From the NCBI GenBank assembly GCA_023055355.1, contig JALJCS010000009.1:27615001-27679000 (forward strand): a stretch of DNA of 64,000 nt, in the 5' to 3' direction. The stretch is from Agelaius tricolor (taxonomy: Eukaryota > Chordata > Aves > Passeriformes > Icteridae). Below the pieces are notes generated by a model. It ran no database searches. It worked only from the letters and a program-made list of their open reading frames with translations, and had not been told where the DNA came from. A program made the translations under genes and the position numbers. Of the stretch, positions 27,801 to 42,800 are shown one piece after another. Within the stretch, counting starts at the first letter, position 1, and each line of letters begins with the position of its first letter.

Positions 27801-30800
27801 AGGGGAGAACAAGTTATTCAGGATGTTTTTCTTCAGATACAGAGTTTTCATTATAGAAAGTACAGATTAAAGGCATTATCCAAAATTTTATTGCCTTTTC
27901 TGTTTGGTAGCATTCAAATATTTCCCTACTGGGTTAGCCTCTTGTAAACAGAGCATAAGCCATTTATCTGACTTAGTTTTAACTGTAGGATGGTATATCA
28001 GTAGTGTACACAATATAGTGGTCTCAGTTTCATTTCAAATTCCATGTTTAAGGTTACTGATCTTTAAAACATTCAAAGATACAGTCATTTTATTTGGGCC
28101 TATTACGTCCTTTTCATGTGTCTGCTTGTTTAATACCTGATAAATTAAAATCAACGTATGCTTGCAAACATCACAGTGACTTTTATTTATGAAAGACAAT
28201 TGTTTCTATATAAGGGGAATTTCATTGGTTTTCCTTACTCACATGAAAAACTGTAATAAATATGCAATGTGTGTAAGCAGCTATTGATGAGCTGAGGAAC
28301 TGAGGGATGTATAAACTGATGGGTTTACTGGGTAACAGAAGAAAACCACAGAGGAGGGAACTAATTTCCTGTCTCCCAGATCTCTTGCTCCTCAGTGACC
28401 TAGTGATGCTGTTTGTGTTTCCCTGGTAATGGTTTCAGGTCTGACTTGTGAAGTGAAAATGAGTACCTGCCTGCTTCTAGTGGAAGCACAGGCTGTAAGT
28501 TTTGGACGCTGACTTCAGAGCAGTTCCGCTAATGGTATGTTTGAAAGACAGGCAACTGTGTTATATTTCTCTGCACTGTTTTCTGTATAAATTGCAAATT
28601 AATTGATTCACCAAGCACATAAAGCCTATGTACAGTAACTGCAGAAGCTCTCAAGACTAATCATTGCCTGAAGTTATCTGTCTCTTCAGACGGTGTTTGT
28701 AGCTTGTCCCCAAGGACAAAGGGGCTAAGGTATCTTGACTTTGTCATTCCCAACTGGAATTGCCAGAGAAGCTTGCACCTGTGCTTTGTGGTTACAATAT
28801 TTGTCTAAAATAGGAGCAGCAGAAACCATAACAGCAGTTTCATTACCGAAAGAGGTTATATGCAGACCATGAAGATAATTTGGACTTGATTGATATTCTA
28901 GTGGTTAAGGAACATCTAAGTGTCATGCAAATAGTGCATTATCATTGAGAGATCTGGATCTCTTTATAGCTTGTCTTTTTACATATGCTAGATTCTGACG
29001 TGTGTGCATGGACTCATTTGGGTCACTTTTGCTCCTGTTAAAGAGTACCTTATCTGCCACTGAAATCACTGTCATTGCTTTCAAGGCAAAGTGCTATTTG
29101 AAGTGAGTGAAGGTGTTGGAATTTGACTTATATAATGAATCTTTGCCAATCACCTGTTCTGTTAATTATATCTTAAATACATAACAAATGTAATAATTTG
29201 TGGCACATCAGATATCTAAACCGGGTGTGAATGTTAACAGCCCTTTCAGTCTGTTCTTGGTTTTACAGGATGTTTAGGGCTCAAGAAAGAATTAGAATTC
29301 TTCTATTTTGAGGATTAGACTTTATTAAGATAACAATTTATAACAAGTGTATAAATGCTATTCACTGGAACTCTGGGCTATTTTCTATAAGTGGGTAATA
29401 GTTTGTTAGCACTGCAGGTCAGTAAAGCTCTCTGCCAAAAATACCCTTCATTATAAACCACCTTATAAATAATTTATTAAAACCTCCTCTGTGGTAGTAG
29501 GGAAGACAACTAAACAAAAAAACTTGTTTGAGCCTCTTGGTAGTCATGTGTGAAGACCCTATTGGACCTGGAAAGCAGGCGATGGAATCAAGATACTTCT
29601 CTGGAAAGAACTGTGCTGAACATGCTCATTCCCAAAATTACTGTGGTCTGATTGAAGGGTTCAGTGTGGCAGATTTCTGGCTTGTAGAACACTTGTCCCC
29701 AGTAGATAGTACATGCAGTAGGATATATGCCTTTCTGCAGATCCTGCTGCTCCTTGCATCCTTCTTGTATGCTGGCACTTTTCTACTGAGTGTCTGCCTG
29801 GCTCACTGTACTCTTGGTGTGCTGCCAGCCTCTTTAATCACAGCTCATTCTTTTGTGTCATTGGTGGTCACACCTCAGGCCTTTCTGTAGTCCAGTTGTG
29901 ATGCTTATTTTTGTCTTCCAGTTGCATTCTCTAGTCAGGTCTCAGGCTCCTTCTATGCCTTGCTCTTGGTGTCCCTCTGTGCCTCTTCCTCTCTGTCCTG
30001 GTTTGCCTCTGTGCCTAATATGTGGGCCTTGGAAGTGGAAGGTTCTCTCCACATCTGCTGTAATAAACAGCTGTTTACTCTTTAGTTATTTTTGCAGTAC
30101 CCCTGTAAAAGGCCAGCAGTCATACTGATGCCCATCTTGAAAATGTTTATTTGCAATGTTAATAAGAGCTGTTTAAAAAGGTGTCTGAATGTCACAAAAG
30201 ACTGCAGCTTTTCAGGGAGGGGAGGCATCCTCAGACTGCTATGCACACAAAACTATAAGTTTTGAAATGCTGACATCCAGATATTTAAATTACAAATAAG
30301 AATGGGGTTTATGAAATGACTTCAGGTCCCACTGATTTTCATGGTATGTCTGGATCATTTAAGCCCTTTTTTAAAATACACTATCAAATCTTGCTACACA
30401 GGTTCTTAAATTACACATTTTTTTGCTGGATGTTATTTCACTGTGTTTCTATTGGTGGAGTTGAAAAGAAAGGAAAAAAAATTGAAAGGAAAAAGATTTT
30501 AAATTTCACCTATGACAAAGAGGTAGCTGTTCTAGAAAGCTAGGAAGAGGACTTAAAAAGTTAATTGCATCTGATTCTTACAGAACACGTGTCTTTTCAA
30601 CTTTCAGTACACACTATTACTTGGAGGTAAAAGTTACTAACTGGACCAAAGTCTGACAGAAATGAAGTTGTGTTTCTCCTTCATTGTAAAGAAATGAAAA
30701 TGCTTGGAGGGGTAGGGGTAAATGCAGCACAGTGTGCATTATGAAAAAAGCTGTTTTAAGGTCAGTAAGGAAGAAAAAGAAAGCACCCTATTCTGCATTG

Positions 30801-33800
30801 ATTTGGCTTGCTTTAACATGGATCGGGTTGTAAAATCTGTAATGGAAAACCTTGGAACAAGGGGAAGGTGGCCAGGGAATCCTGTCACCACTTGAGTTTG
30901 CTGGCATTGATATTACATTTCACTAATGTTTGTATATTTTGGGCCTCTGGAGGCTTTTTGTTATTACTTAGATCTGAAGCTACAGCTTTAGTTTTCACAT
31001 CTTTGCGCAGCTTCTATATTGAAATAACTGCTTGGTACCATTTTGTCATGGAGTTGTCAGGATGATTACTTAGTATTCATAAAACGCTTGAAAAATGCTG
31101 TAGAAATTAAGGTGGGGGTTTTTTGTTTTGGTTTATTTTAAACTTTGTTCATATGCAAATTAAAAAGTTGGTTATAATACATTATTCCAAGAGTATACAT
31201 CAGCTACATGTTCCTGGCTGACTGCATAAATTTTAGTATTCCTAAGAGCTTTTACTTGGAATTGGCAGTACACTAAACGTGACTCAAGTCCCTTCTGTTG
31301 TGAGATATTATTAAAGTGATGGGGTGTGCTGCAATATTTCTGCATCCTGTTGACTGAAAGGGGATTTTCATATGCTTGCTTTAAATCCTAACCTGCATTC
31401 TTTTTACATTGGGGATTTGCACCTCTAAGTGTAACTGTGTATCAAGTCATTTGTACTTTTGCATGAAAGAGCTGAAAGGGAGATTAGATGGTTTAAAACA
31501 AAGCAGTGAACTGGAAGAGCTGGAGTCTGCTTTGCTCCATTCCTGACCTCACTGTGTGACCTTGGACAAAAAGTTCAATGTCTTTCTGCCTCAGTTAATC
31601 ACATCAGTTAAACAGGGATAGCTATGAGCCAAAGAGCTCTGTTGCTGTAAGATTTTTGTTTTTATAGACCTCCTGTGAATCTCTAGCAGTGAAAAACAGG
31701 TATATGTGAAGCCTAAAATGTTCGTGTTCATTCCTAGAGCTACATTATCAGCACAACATTTTCATAGTGCATCATATAAAGAATAGTTCAGTGGAAGATG
31801 TAAAGGAATATAAAGGCTATTTTTGAGCTTCCAAGTACTTGTTTTCTGTTAATACCTCTATAGCTATTTCAATGTGGATTCTCCCTATAGCCTAGTGAGC
31901 CCTGATGAGAGTGTTGACAATGAAGTACATAATGTCTTTCGAGAGAAATAAGATTGTTTTAATCTAACTCTTTATTGAAGAAGATTTTAATATAATTGAT
32001 TATCTGCTCAGATAGTCTGAGTCATGTAATAAAAATAAAAACTTTCATTCAGATGCAGACTGTTACTAGCTTGAGTAGTAAACAGACCAATCAATACCAG
32101 TTACAATACCCTGCTGTTTAAGCCAGCAATAGGAAAGACATGATTGAATTGCTTAGATGTTATTTAGGGTCAATCATCTGACTCTGTCCTTTCAGTTTTT
32201 AATTTCTACATTAATTTCTGCAGGTCTAATGAAAAAGTGTTCTAGACAGAGCTAAGGCTCTTAGCTGGGAGACAGGGTAGTTTTTATCTGCGGAGGTGCA
32301 TTCTTCCCTCTAGTGCAGCCCCCTTTTTCTGAGCTGGCACTGCTGATTCCTAAAGCCCAAGGTATCTGTAAGTTCAGGACTTCTCCTGCCTTTTTCCGTA
32401 TCACCTGTTTGTGCACAGGCAGGGGATCTAGAAGAAAGGAAGTGCTGAGATAGCTGTGCTCTAATGAGTCATAGCTGCAATGTAACTGCAACTAGGTGTT
32501 GTCACCACTGTTTTAGACTGTCCGTATATTGGTGTATGATTTGAAATTTACCTCCAGCAGTATTACAGTTTCTTGCCAGAGACAAGCCTATGTCTGTGGA
32601 TGCCAAACACTGCACCTGTGGCAGTGAATTGCTTTCCCTGGTTTAAAATGCATGGAGTCTGCACTGGCTGCACCAGGAACAAAACTCATAATTATTTGTT
32701 CTTCCTCTCAAAGCTCTGTGTAGCCCTGGGAGCAGCTGAGAGTCAAGAATCCAATAAGTAATCTTTACAGGCATAAATTCAGTGATCATAGTAAGTTCTC
32801 CTGATGTCTTTTTTGCTTCTGAATATGTACTGCCGAGGTCTGGCAGGCCTTGATACCCACCCTACCCCTGCTGCTCTATTTGCTTTGATCACATGTATAT
32901 GTCCTTTGTAGTGGCATGGATGATCTGCTCACAGTTTTGAAGTGACCATCTTAGAGCTGTGTTTCTTGCCGACTGTCTCCTCCAAGCCGCTCTTTGCAGG
33001 TGATGGGCAGGCATTTGATGGCAAGAGGGATTTCAGCCCCAGGGCAATATGTCTTTGTGCAAAGATTAGAACAAAAATCAGAGCAGTAGTAGTGGAGGAG
33101 CCCTTTAGTGGCAAGTGGTTTGCTTTAGATGTGGCTTGTTGTTGCCACAAGGTTGCTGTCATATGATGGCTGTTCAGTGTCATGTGGAGCTGGAGCTTGT
33201 AGGCTCACTTTGATTCTTGATGGCTAGATTGAAATTTGCTGTTATTAGTGGTGACTGACAGTCTCCATCAGGAGACTAAATATTGACAGAGCCCTCAAGA
33301 CATAACTCTACTTTAAATCCAGTATGATTGAGGCATGTTGGCAAAGTTACAGTTGGAAAAAAAATGCTTTTATCTGCCACTCCTTGACTGCGGCTCCAGA
33401 GCTACTGAACTTGAATGTGTTATCAATGCAACTGTTGCTGCCTAAACACATCCTGGATGTGAGCTCACTGGACTTGAGTTCAGTGGTCCCAAATTCGAGT
33501 AATTTCCTAAAATAGTTAATAAAAGATAGTGCACTGTCTACTACCAGGACCACTGCCACCACAGAGGCATGATACTGGAGTCTGCTGCTTTTGTCCTCTG
33601 GAGAGAAGGTGTTTGTGCCCTCTGGGAGAGGACTGAGAGTATATTAGCGTCTCGTTTCTTCTGCTATGTGACATTATGATATTTTAGTATCCTCTGATGA
33701 CAAGACATGTTTTAAACTGATTTCTGGACATTTGCAGGAAGTTACAATATTTTGTCAAAGATTTTGTACGTACTTCTAGAAAGTAGCATCAGCTTCAGAA

Positions 33801-36800
33801 GCTTCAGTGTTCCCATCTGCATTTCTGTCTTTCCCTTATGTCAGTCTATCTCTGGCTTGGAAATGTTTCTTTCAGGGTACCTTTCACCTCGTTCCAGGCT
33901 CGAATAACTTACCCTCTTTTAACAATAGGAGTGAAACTTAACATGAGCCCAGAGACTGAAGGAAAGCAGATCTGTGCCACAGAGCATTTACAGCATTGGT
34001 TACTGATCTTCCTTGACTTGCTGAACTACCATGGAGATCTCCTAGTTACTCTCCAGAATGGCTAATGTGCCAGGATGTCCTGGAGCTGGATGTTTGGGCC
34101 TTTCCTGAAAAGTGTCACTGGACTAGCCATTTTGGTAAGGGTTTAAGCTGCACCTAGAATATTTACCTTTTAAGAAAACTAAATTTTTTTGGTCAAGACC
34201 TTGGTACTGATCAGCTCTGCAGACGCACAGAGACATGTAATCTGATCTGAAATTACAAAGACTAATTGCATCTGTACGTAGGTGGGAATGAAGACTGAAA
34301 GACTGGCTTAGAAATCATAGAGGCTCCCTTTGCACTCAGACTGAGCACAAATCAAAGAAGTAGGTGTGTGTTATTAAAGAATTGGTTATTTTAAGCAGCT
34401 GTGATGAGCACAAGATTCTTATAAATGCTGTAAGTTACATAAATTTGTCTATTCAGCCTTGAGGAGATGGGGTTTTTCTGATTGCGCAGTGTTGGTAATA
34501 ACTATCCATCTGCAGGTCTTGTTCTGCAAAATGAATGCTTCCACACCCTGTTTGCATTGGATCTTCCTGGTAATGTTCTCTTCAAGCTTTGAATAAATGC
34601 CATGCTTCAGGGTGGTGTTACTGATTTAGTATCTCATACTGATGGCTCATATTTTATTTTAAAAGTGACCACACAAAGTTTTAGAAGTGCTTGCTTAGTT
34701 TCTTTCAGCATTTGCTTGGTTTCTGTCTAAATAATACAAAATCAATATATCATATCTTTGTTGTATCTCTGCTTAGGTATCTTAGATGGATTAAAGGGAA
34801 GAGTTTTGGTTCCCACTACTGTAGAGAAAGAGGTAGGCTTCTAACATAGCCGCTGATTATGTGATACCAGCCTAGTAGAGACAAATATACAATGTAATCC
34901 TTCACTGCTAGGTTGATCAAAGGTAGTCTGCAGGGTTCTCTCCAGGACTTGTTTCTCACAGCTGCACTGGATTACAATGTGATTTACCTGGCCTGTGGGA
35001 GGGTTTTAATGCTGTTTAAAAATAAGGTTATACCCCCCGCCATGAAAACAGTCTTTGTCAGTAATACAAATAGCTGATCATCAGAACTTTTAGGTTGTAG
35101 TGTCCTCCTGCAGTCAGAGGATGTCTGTCTCCCTTTCTTTTCATTTTTTTAGTATTTTTTTTCACTTCATTTTCCTTTACACTGTTCTATTTAAGTTTCT
35201 ACTGTAGTTGCAGAGGTTCCTAAGAATAGATTAATTAATATATTCAGTCCATAAAGGCAAGATAAGAGCCTTTTTGAGAATATGATGGTTCTGGGTTAAA
35301 TTCTTGGTTGTTTTCTTTGCTTCCATTGTGTTCTGTTTGGTTACAGCAGACCACAAATCACTCTTTTACCTTGGACAGCAATGTTTTTGATATATAAAAT
35401 ACCAGAAAATAAATATTCAGGAAAATAAACCAGCTTATATCTTCAGTTTTTCCTTGCAAAAAGGGAGCAATGTTTCCAAAAGATATGGCAAGTTCTGAGG
35501 TCATTTTGTCTGAGAAAGAAAATTATACTATTACTGCATTAAACAACTATTTTCCCCTTTAGTTTCATAGCACTCTGGTCACGGTGACCTTGTGTGTTTG
35601 TACAATCTTTGATTTGAATAGATTAAGAGTGTTCGCTTACATGCGTGCCTCAGGTTTTTGTTGACTGTAGATAGCCTTGTCCTTTACTAGAATTCGTCCC
35701 AGCCTCTAGTTGGAACATATTGGTTATGTTGTGCTGTTGCAAATACTTCACATTATGAGGTAATATGAATGATACTTCATTTTTTAAAAATTAAGAAAAT
35801 AATAAAGGTATAATTTTTACAAAAATCAAGGTAGAATGTGGTAGAACAGCAAGTGTTTTTTCTAGAGCTCTGTAGATGGCAGTTAACAAGAGTCAATACA
35901 GAAAGCTGCTTGATGAAATTGTGCAATAGAGAAAGTTATAACCATGTTGAAAAAGGGCAGTAGAACAGTTAACTTTTCCACACAACTGATGCCTTAAGTT
36001 TTAGCTTTCATGTTTTCCAGATTCTGTACTGCATTAGTATATAACTCTGAACTTCATGTAAAATGTTAGCAAGTTCTTCTCAGTTTAGTTAGACAAAACA
36101 ATCTTTTTCCAGCCTGAGAACCAAGGACACTGTTACAGCTTCAGGCTCAAAAAGTATAAACAACGGCAGATTGCGGAGAGCAAACTGGGAGGATGGGGCT
36201 TCATAACCTGAAGCTGTTATGGGACAATTAACCCCAGTATGTAAATGGGCCAAAACTTACAAAAGTGTGAAAATGTGTGACCCGTCATCCATCTTGGGTG
36301 TAACCTTAGCCAGGCTCTTGTAGTGCCCAAGGTGTATTCTTTGAAGGCCTTTTTAATAAATACTTACTTTATTCCTTTAGCACTGTCTAGCCTCTGTTCT
36401 AGGTAGCCTCTCAAGGCATCACAACCATGATATGTTGTGATTGTGAGTATCCTGAAGTTAGCTGTAACTGTCCCAGAAAGTTTCATGTTTTTCAGTCAGC
36501 AAATTATGAATGGTAAATTCCTAGAAGTACATTACTTACTTTTGTCTTTTCCTTATCCCAGAGGACTTATTGTTCAGGCTCTGCTTGGTCAATACTATCA
36601 GTAGTAGAAGTAGTAACAGCCAAACAAGAAGGGAGCTGAAGATCACAGTGTATCTTAGGTACTCTTGATGATAAATTGTCATATGAGAGAAATAGGAGTT
36701 ATGGAGAAGATTATTGTGGAAGGTATTGAAAAACACCTGAAAGACAATGCAATCATTGGTCACAGCCAGCATGACTTTGTTGAGGGGAAAGTCCTGCTTA

Positions 36801-39800
36801 TCAAACCCGATTTCCTTTTATGAGAAGGTGACCCACCCTGTTGATCAAGGGAAGCCAGCTGGTGTAATCTTTCTGGATTTTGGTAAAGTTTTTGACACTG
36901 TCTCTCACAGGATCCTTCTGGACAAGGTGTCCAGCATACAGCTGGATAAACATGTCATGGAATGGGTGAGCAGCTGGCTCACAGGTTGGGCACAAAGGGT
37001 TACAGTTGTGACATCAGACTAGTGACCTGTCATTTGTGAGGCTCTGCAGGGCTTCATCCTTGGCCCTCTGCTCTTCAACATCTTCATAAATTACTTGTAT
37101 GCAGGGCTGGAAGGGACACTGAGCAAGTCTGCAGATTATATTGAACTGGGAGGAGCTGTTGACTCCCTCCAAGGCAGAGACCCCATGAAAAGACCTTGAT
37201 AAATGAGAAGGCTGGGCAATAACCAACCATATGAAGTTCAGCAAGGGAAAGTGCTGGATTTTGTACCTGGAATGGGGCAACCCGGCATGTACAGAAAGAC
37301 TGGGGAATGAGAAAGCAATGGAGAAAGCAGCGCCATGGAAAGGGACCTGGAGGTCCTGGTTGATGGAAAGTTGAACATGGGCCAGCAGCGCCCTGGAGCC
37401 AGGAGGGCCAGCCCTGTCCTTGGGGCATCAGGTCGGCATCACAGCCAGGCAGGGGAGGGGATTGTCCCACTCTGCTCTGAGCTGGGGCACCTGGAATATT
37501 GTGTGTAGCCCTAGTCACAACATAAGGAGGGTATAAAGCTGTTAGAGAGTGTCCAAAGTAGGGTAATGAGGATGGAGAAGGGGGAAGCTGTATGAGAGGC
37601 AGCTGAGGTCACTTGGGCTGTTCAGCCTGGAGAAGATCAGACTGAGGACAGACCTCACTGCAGTTACAGCTTCCTTGTGAGGCTGAGAGGAGGGGCAGGC
37701 ACTGATCTCTTCTCTGTGCTGACCAGTGACAGGACTTGAGGGAATGGCCTAAAGTTGTGTCAGGGGACATTTAGGGTGGATATTAGAAAAAAGTTCTTCA
37801 TACAAGAGGTGGTTGGGCCCTGGAACAGGCTCCCCGGGGAAGTGGTCACAGCACCAAGCTTGACAGAGTTCAAGCATTTTGGCAATGGTCTTAGACACAC
37901 GGTGTGACTCCTGGAGTGTCCTGTGCCAGGTCAGGAGTTGGATTGACAATCCTTGTGGTTCCTTTCCAAGGCAGCTTTTTCTGTGATTCTGTATCTGCAG
38001 TTATTTTCTGTTTGAACTACATTAACGAAGGCTTCAAAGTGGATGAAAACAAATACCATGGCCTAAGCTTTCCTTCTGCAACAAAAAGTAGTAGTCTGGT
38101 TTCACATTTACAGTGATGATGGGTATTGTTCTTGTTATTATTGTTATTATTCTTCCTCCTCTCATCAACTGCTGACAGCCAGCCTTAGCATTGTTGTGAG
38201 AAAAACTGAAGCAGTAGTTTTCAGTATATATCACTGGTCTCATTGCCTGGGGATACTGTTAACTAAGCAAAAGCATTTTAGAAGCTGGATATAAAATGCT
38301 TAATTCAATTTCTGAGAACTTGCTGAATAATTTGGGATGCTGCTTGCTGGTCTGTTTGATTCAGGCTGACATTCTCTGTTCTGCTGCAGGGCCACCTGAG
38401 CTGAATTTTTATCAGCTTCTTTCACTTACAATATGATAGACTGTGTTTGATGTGCAAATGGGACTTCCCTTCAATACTCCTAATAAGTTTTTCCTTTCTC
38501 TGCTTCCATTGATTTCCCACATCAAGGAACTAGAATGTAGCCAGGGTGGAAGATGGATAAGCAGCAGTTCTTCATATTCCCATGGCAGCTCTCAAGTTCC
38601 CATAGGTAACCTGGTATGGTCTGAGTTCTGCAGACTGTGGCTGACTTATCATCAGAGTGCTAGCCAGGAATTACAAAGCATTACATCAAGGAGAGAGAAT
38701 AGTTGAGGAACTGATCTGAAATTTTAAAGATATGAGCTGAAAGTTAGACATTGAACTTGTATTCTTGTGAATTATTTATTTCTTTTGTGCCCCTGGAAAA
38801 TTACTGTCTCGCTGTCTTGGTTTCCCCACTCCAGAAAATGGGGTCCATGCTACTATTTTCTGTTCTTTGTGTCTCTTCCTATAAGTTTTCCTATGAGATT
38901 TCCAGGCCAAGAACCATCTGTTATTATGTATAGGCACATTGGCTAGTACAGCTAGTCCTGAACAGAGCAGGAGCTTTTAAAAAGCAGTTGTAACACAAAC
39001 AATGAGTAATTCCTTCCATCAGAACAGGGCTGCTCACAAACTGTGTTGGAAGATGGTAGCACTGCTGCCTCCAAGGTTGCACTGGAGAGGCTTTAGGGCA
39101 CAAAATGGAAGGGGAAGGTCTCTCGCATTTGATGCTAAGAATCAAATGAAAATGATCTCTGGGGTTTGCAGCAGACATGTGAATTTTGTCTTTCAAGCCA
39201 TCTCCATCTTCTGTTGAAGTGAATGGTCCAAAATTGGTTCAGCTTGGGAAGTCTCAGTAGAATTTCAGAGCATTTTTTTCTGTTTTGCGAAGTGTAAAGC
39301 TCCAATACCTGGACTGCTTTGCAAATGTAGAATTTAATCTCAAAAAAAATCAGAGGAAAAGGTGATTTGTAATTATTCTTGTTTTTACTGGGGAAAAATC
39401 AGCCAAAATACCTGCAGATGAAAAATAATGTCTTGCAATCTCGTAGTGACTTTTACTGGAGGCCCTTCACATATTTTGCTAACCTGAATTAATAAAATCC
39501 TGAAATATCTTTTGCAGCCTAGTGTGTTCTTTAACAGTTGTTTAACAGGTGAATTAATAAATAGATGATATTCTGGGTGCCTTGGAAGTGGAAAAGTATC
39601 AGTAGGACCATCTTACCTTTCAAACTTAAAGCATCTAATAATGAAATTTACAGTTATACTGCATGTTCTGATGTCTTGTGGGGTTAGTTGCTTTTCAGTT
39701 GTTAAATTTTTTCTTTTTCCAGCTTGTCAAGTAACATAAATATCCCTTATGGCACCCAGATAATGGGACAAGATAATGGGACAAGGTGGATATTTTATCT

Positions 39801-42800
39801 TTGTTCCTGTTTTGTGATCAGTTTGTATTTGGTATCTCAATTATCTTCAAGGTTTCACCATCCACTCTAATTTACACTTAACTCAGGTGTGTGGCTACCC
39901 AAGTTCAGCATATTGGCAATGGCAGACACGTACACAAACTTTCTGAGCAGGACACTTATCATTAGAATCACTTAAACACCAACCAGAAGCACCAAGATCA
40001 GCCTACTGTCTTAGGCTGGTAAATGTGCCACGTGCGCTGCCCACAGCAGAGAACCTGCAGAGAGCTGGTGCAGAACCTTTGGGGTGCCAGGGAGGAGGAG
40101 TGGTAGGAAGGTGTGGGAGTGGAACAGAGAGAAGCAAAGTGCCTGAGGGGATGGAGGGTGAGGAGGAGACAGTGTAACAACTTGCACAGACTTGTGTGCT
40201 TCCGGAAAACTGCCAACACTGGAGTGTGGAATATAATTTTAGGTCTGTTAACAAAACTTTGAAAGACACAGGACTTCAGACTGGTAGTTCGGAGGTTGGC
40301 TGACTTTAAAATAAACAGAAAAGTAGACGGATTTTTTTTTTTTTTTTTTTTTTAGTCAGACAAGAGTAAGTTTACATAATAAAATAAACTATTGTTTGAG
40401 AAGTTGCTGCTACTGTTGCAAAACAGTATTTGGAAGGAGTTTCACCTCATGTGCACTTTTTATAGGCCTTGCAATTGAAAATTTGACTACTGTTGCCTGG
40501 ATCAGATTAATTCATTTGCTGAACAAACCTTTACGGCCATCCTCTTTCATGTACAGAACTATGGACTCACAGACTTGGCTCAGTTAAAAAGTATGAGAAC
40601 CTTGTCAGAATGGACAGTAAGTGATCTATTCTGCCATCAGCCAGGAGAAGACAGGCTGGAAGTCTAGGTGAAGTGCGCAGTGCTAAGGGGAGAGATGGTT
40701 AGGCTAAATACTATAAAGACTTTGCAGCTTTTCCGGGTTCTTGAGTTTGGCTTGTGATAAAAATTAAAAGGTGAGGGGAGTTTAGTGTGTGTGTTCAAAG
40801 GAGGTTACTTTGGCTTGATTATTTTTTTTGGTGATATGTGGAAAGTACAAAAGCATTTTCAGGTTACACAGACAGGTTACAGACTCCCTTGAAGTCTGTG
40901 TAAGGCCTTTGATACTGGCTCTATTTGTACATGAAATTGCTGCAGCTCATGTGGAACACAAAGAGAAAACGTCTCACTCAACAAGTGACTTCTGTTCTGG
41001 ATTGGTTTGTGAAATGTAAGCTGAAGGAAGCCTCTTGCCTGCTCTTTAACACTGACCTGGTTTTGTATTTAGAAGCTTTCTGAAGCACCTTTCTACAGGC
41101 AGACCCCAGGTTTCAAGGCAAAATTCTTCCCCAGTTAAAGTTTTTACAGTGGCAACAGCACCACCATCTTATGTAATTTTTCTCTGTAATAGAGACAGAA
41201 GGGTTAGTTTAGGGGTGATCAACTGGACCTTGAGTTGCTGCAGGAGTAGAAAATTGTGTTCTGCAGCAGCTGATGTTGATTTCCAAGTGGCCTATTGCAT
41301 GAAACTGAGCAACATAAACCAAGGCAGAGCTAACAAATCAGGAAACACACATGTCACAAGTGGTTTGCTAGAGTTAGGAGGGAGTATGAGCTGCAAAGAA
41401 AACGTGAAGCAAGCCAAGGCAAGCTAGCCCTTTTGGTATCATGCACAAGGTCACCTATCACCACAGGTTTCACTTTGACACTTAAGCATTTGTCTTTGGA
41501 TGAGAACTTCTGTGAAGAATCTCTTGGACTGATACAAAGTTGTTCTCACAGTAACAGTAGTGTTAAAGTGTTTGTAGCTTTGATCAGCATTGCAGGAGGT
41601 GCTTGTCTCGTATCCTGTTTTGTATGACAATATTGTACTGCTTTTATCGTGTTACTTCTTGCTGATGGCTTGTAGGAACAAGTATTTTGTCCAGCTCCCT
41701 ACTGCAACCATCAGTGTTTGATATGACTGGTGCTAAAATGCCCTGAAAATAAAAGTCACCTGAAGAACTATGATGATGTGAAGACAGAGAGGCACTTATC
41801 CTTCCTTAGCTTCCATAATTGCTGTGCTGCAAATGTTGTTTTAGATCATTTTTATACACTATAGAGGAAGCTCAGGTGCCTTGCTTGGATGAGGCAGTAG
41901 GCTTTCCAATGCCTGAAGGTCAGCCAGACAAATTCTAAGGTGAATAGTGGAATTTACATAATTTTATTTGTTCACAGTTAATGTATGTTCTGTTCTCTTG
42001 ACAAGGGTATAGCTCATCCTTATGAGGAGAAAGGTGCTTGATGTTTGCCTGAGGCTGGCTCTGCGTTCTGGATTAGGTGGCACCCTCAAAGAGAGAGAGG
42101 GACCATCTCATTGCTGACAGCAGCAGAGCATGGAGAACTGCAGAAGGAAGAAGCTTCATGAGTGCAGGGTGGGGAAGGCAGAGGTGGGGAGACCAAGTCA
42201 ACACAAAGTCTTTAGAAAGGGATGAATGAGGAATGTCAAGAAGAGCAAGGAGCAGGGGCACAGCCAGGGTTCAGCTAGAAGAGGAAAACAGTTTATGAGA
42301 GTGTGGAGGGAGCCGTGCAGTCTGTTACAGCCCAAGAGGTCCTCTGAATGCTGCTGATCTGAAAGCAAAACTAAAAGACGGAACCTGCCTGCTGAGCAGA
42401 GAGGATGTGGCTAGAGAAGGTTTGATCAAACTCCTTTTTTTATTCTGCTTCATTCAAGAGGGACAGTAAATTTTCAAAATTCCTTCATTGTAGTTCATGT
42501 TTAAGAAGAACAAAATCTTAGGCTGTAAAGGTTCCTTTGTGTAGTTTTGATTCATTCAATGGCCTTTCTAGATAACCAATTAAATATTCAGACAGTGCTT
42601 AAAAAAATTGGCCACATTTTCTTGAAATCTGCAGTTTTGGCTGGTATACATGTTACTATTCTACTTAACTTCCATCCAGCCCATGAAAAAAGTGCAGCCT
42701 TTTGTAGGAAAAGCAGTTAATGAGCTTTGCTTATGAATATGTTTATGATCTTTTCAGTTTGATTTTGACATATTACTAGCATTGTTAACATTTTTGTTTC

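Noticed and set aside
29528..29890. 120-codon open frame with hydrophobic stretch
   Set aside because: Isolated in an intron, no motif or flanking structure; consistent with chance.
40332..40353. T22 run as the poly(A) tail of a minus-strand retrocopy
   Set aside because: No gene-like or LINE-like sequence was recognised to its left on the minus strand, and no flanking duplication was found.
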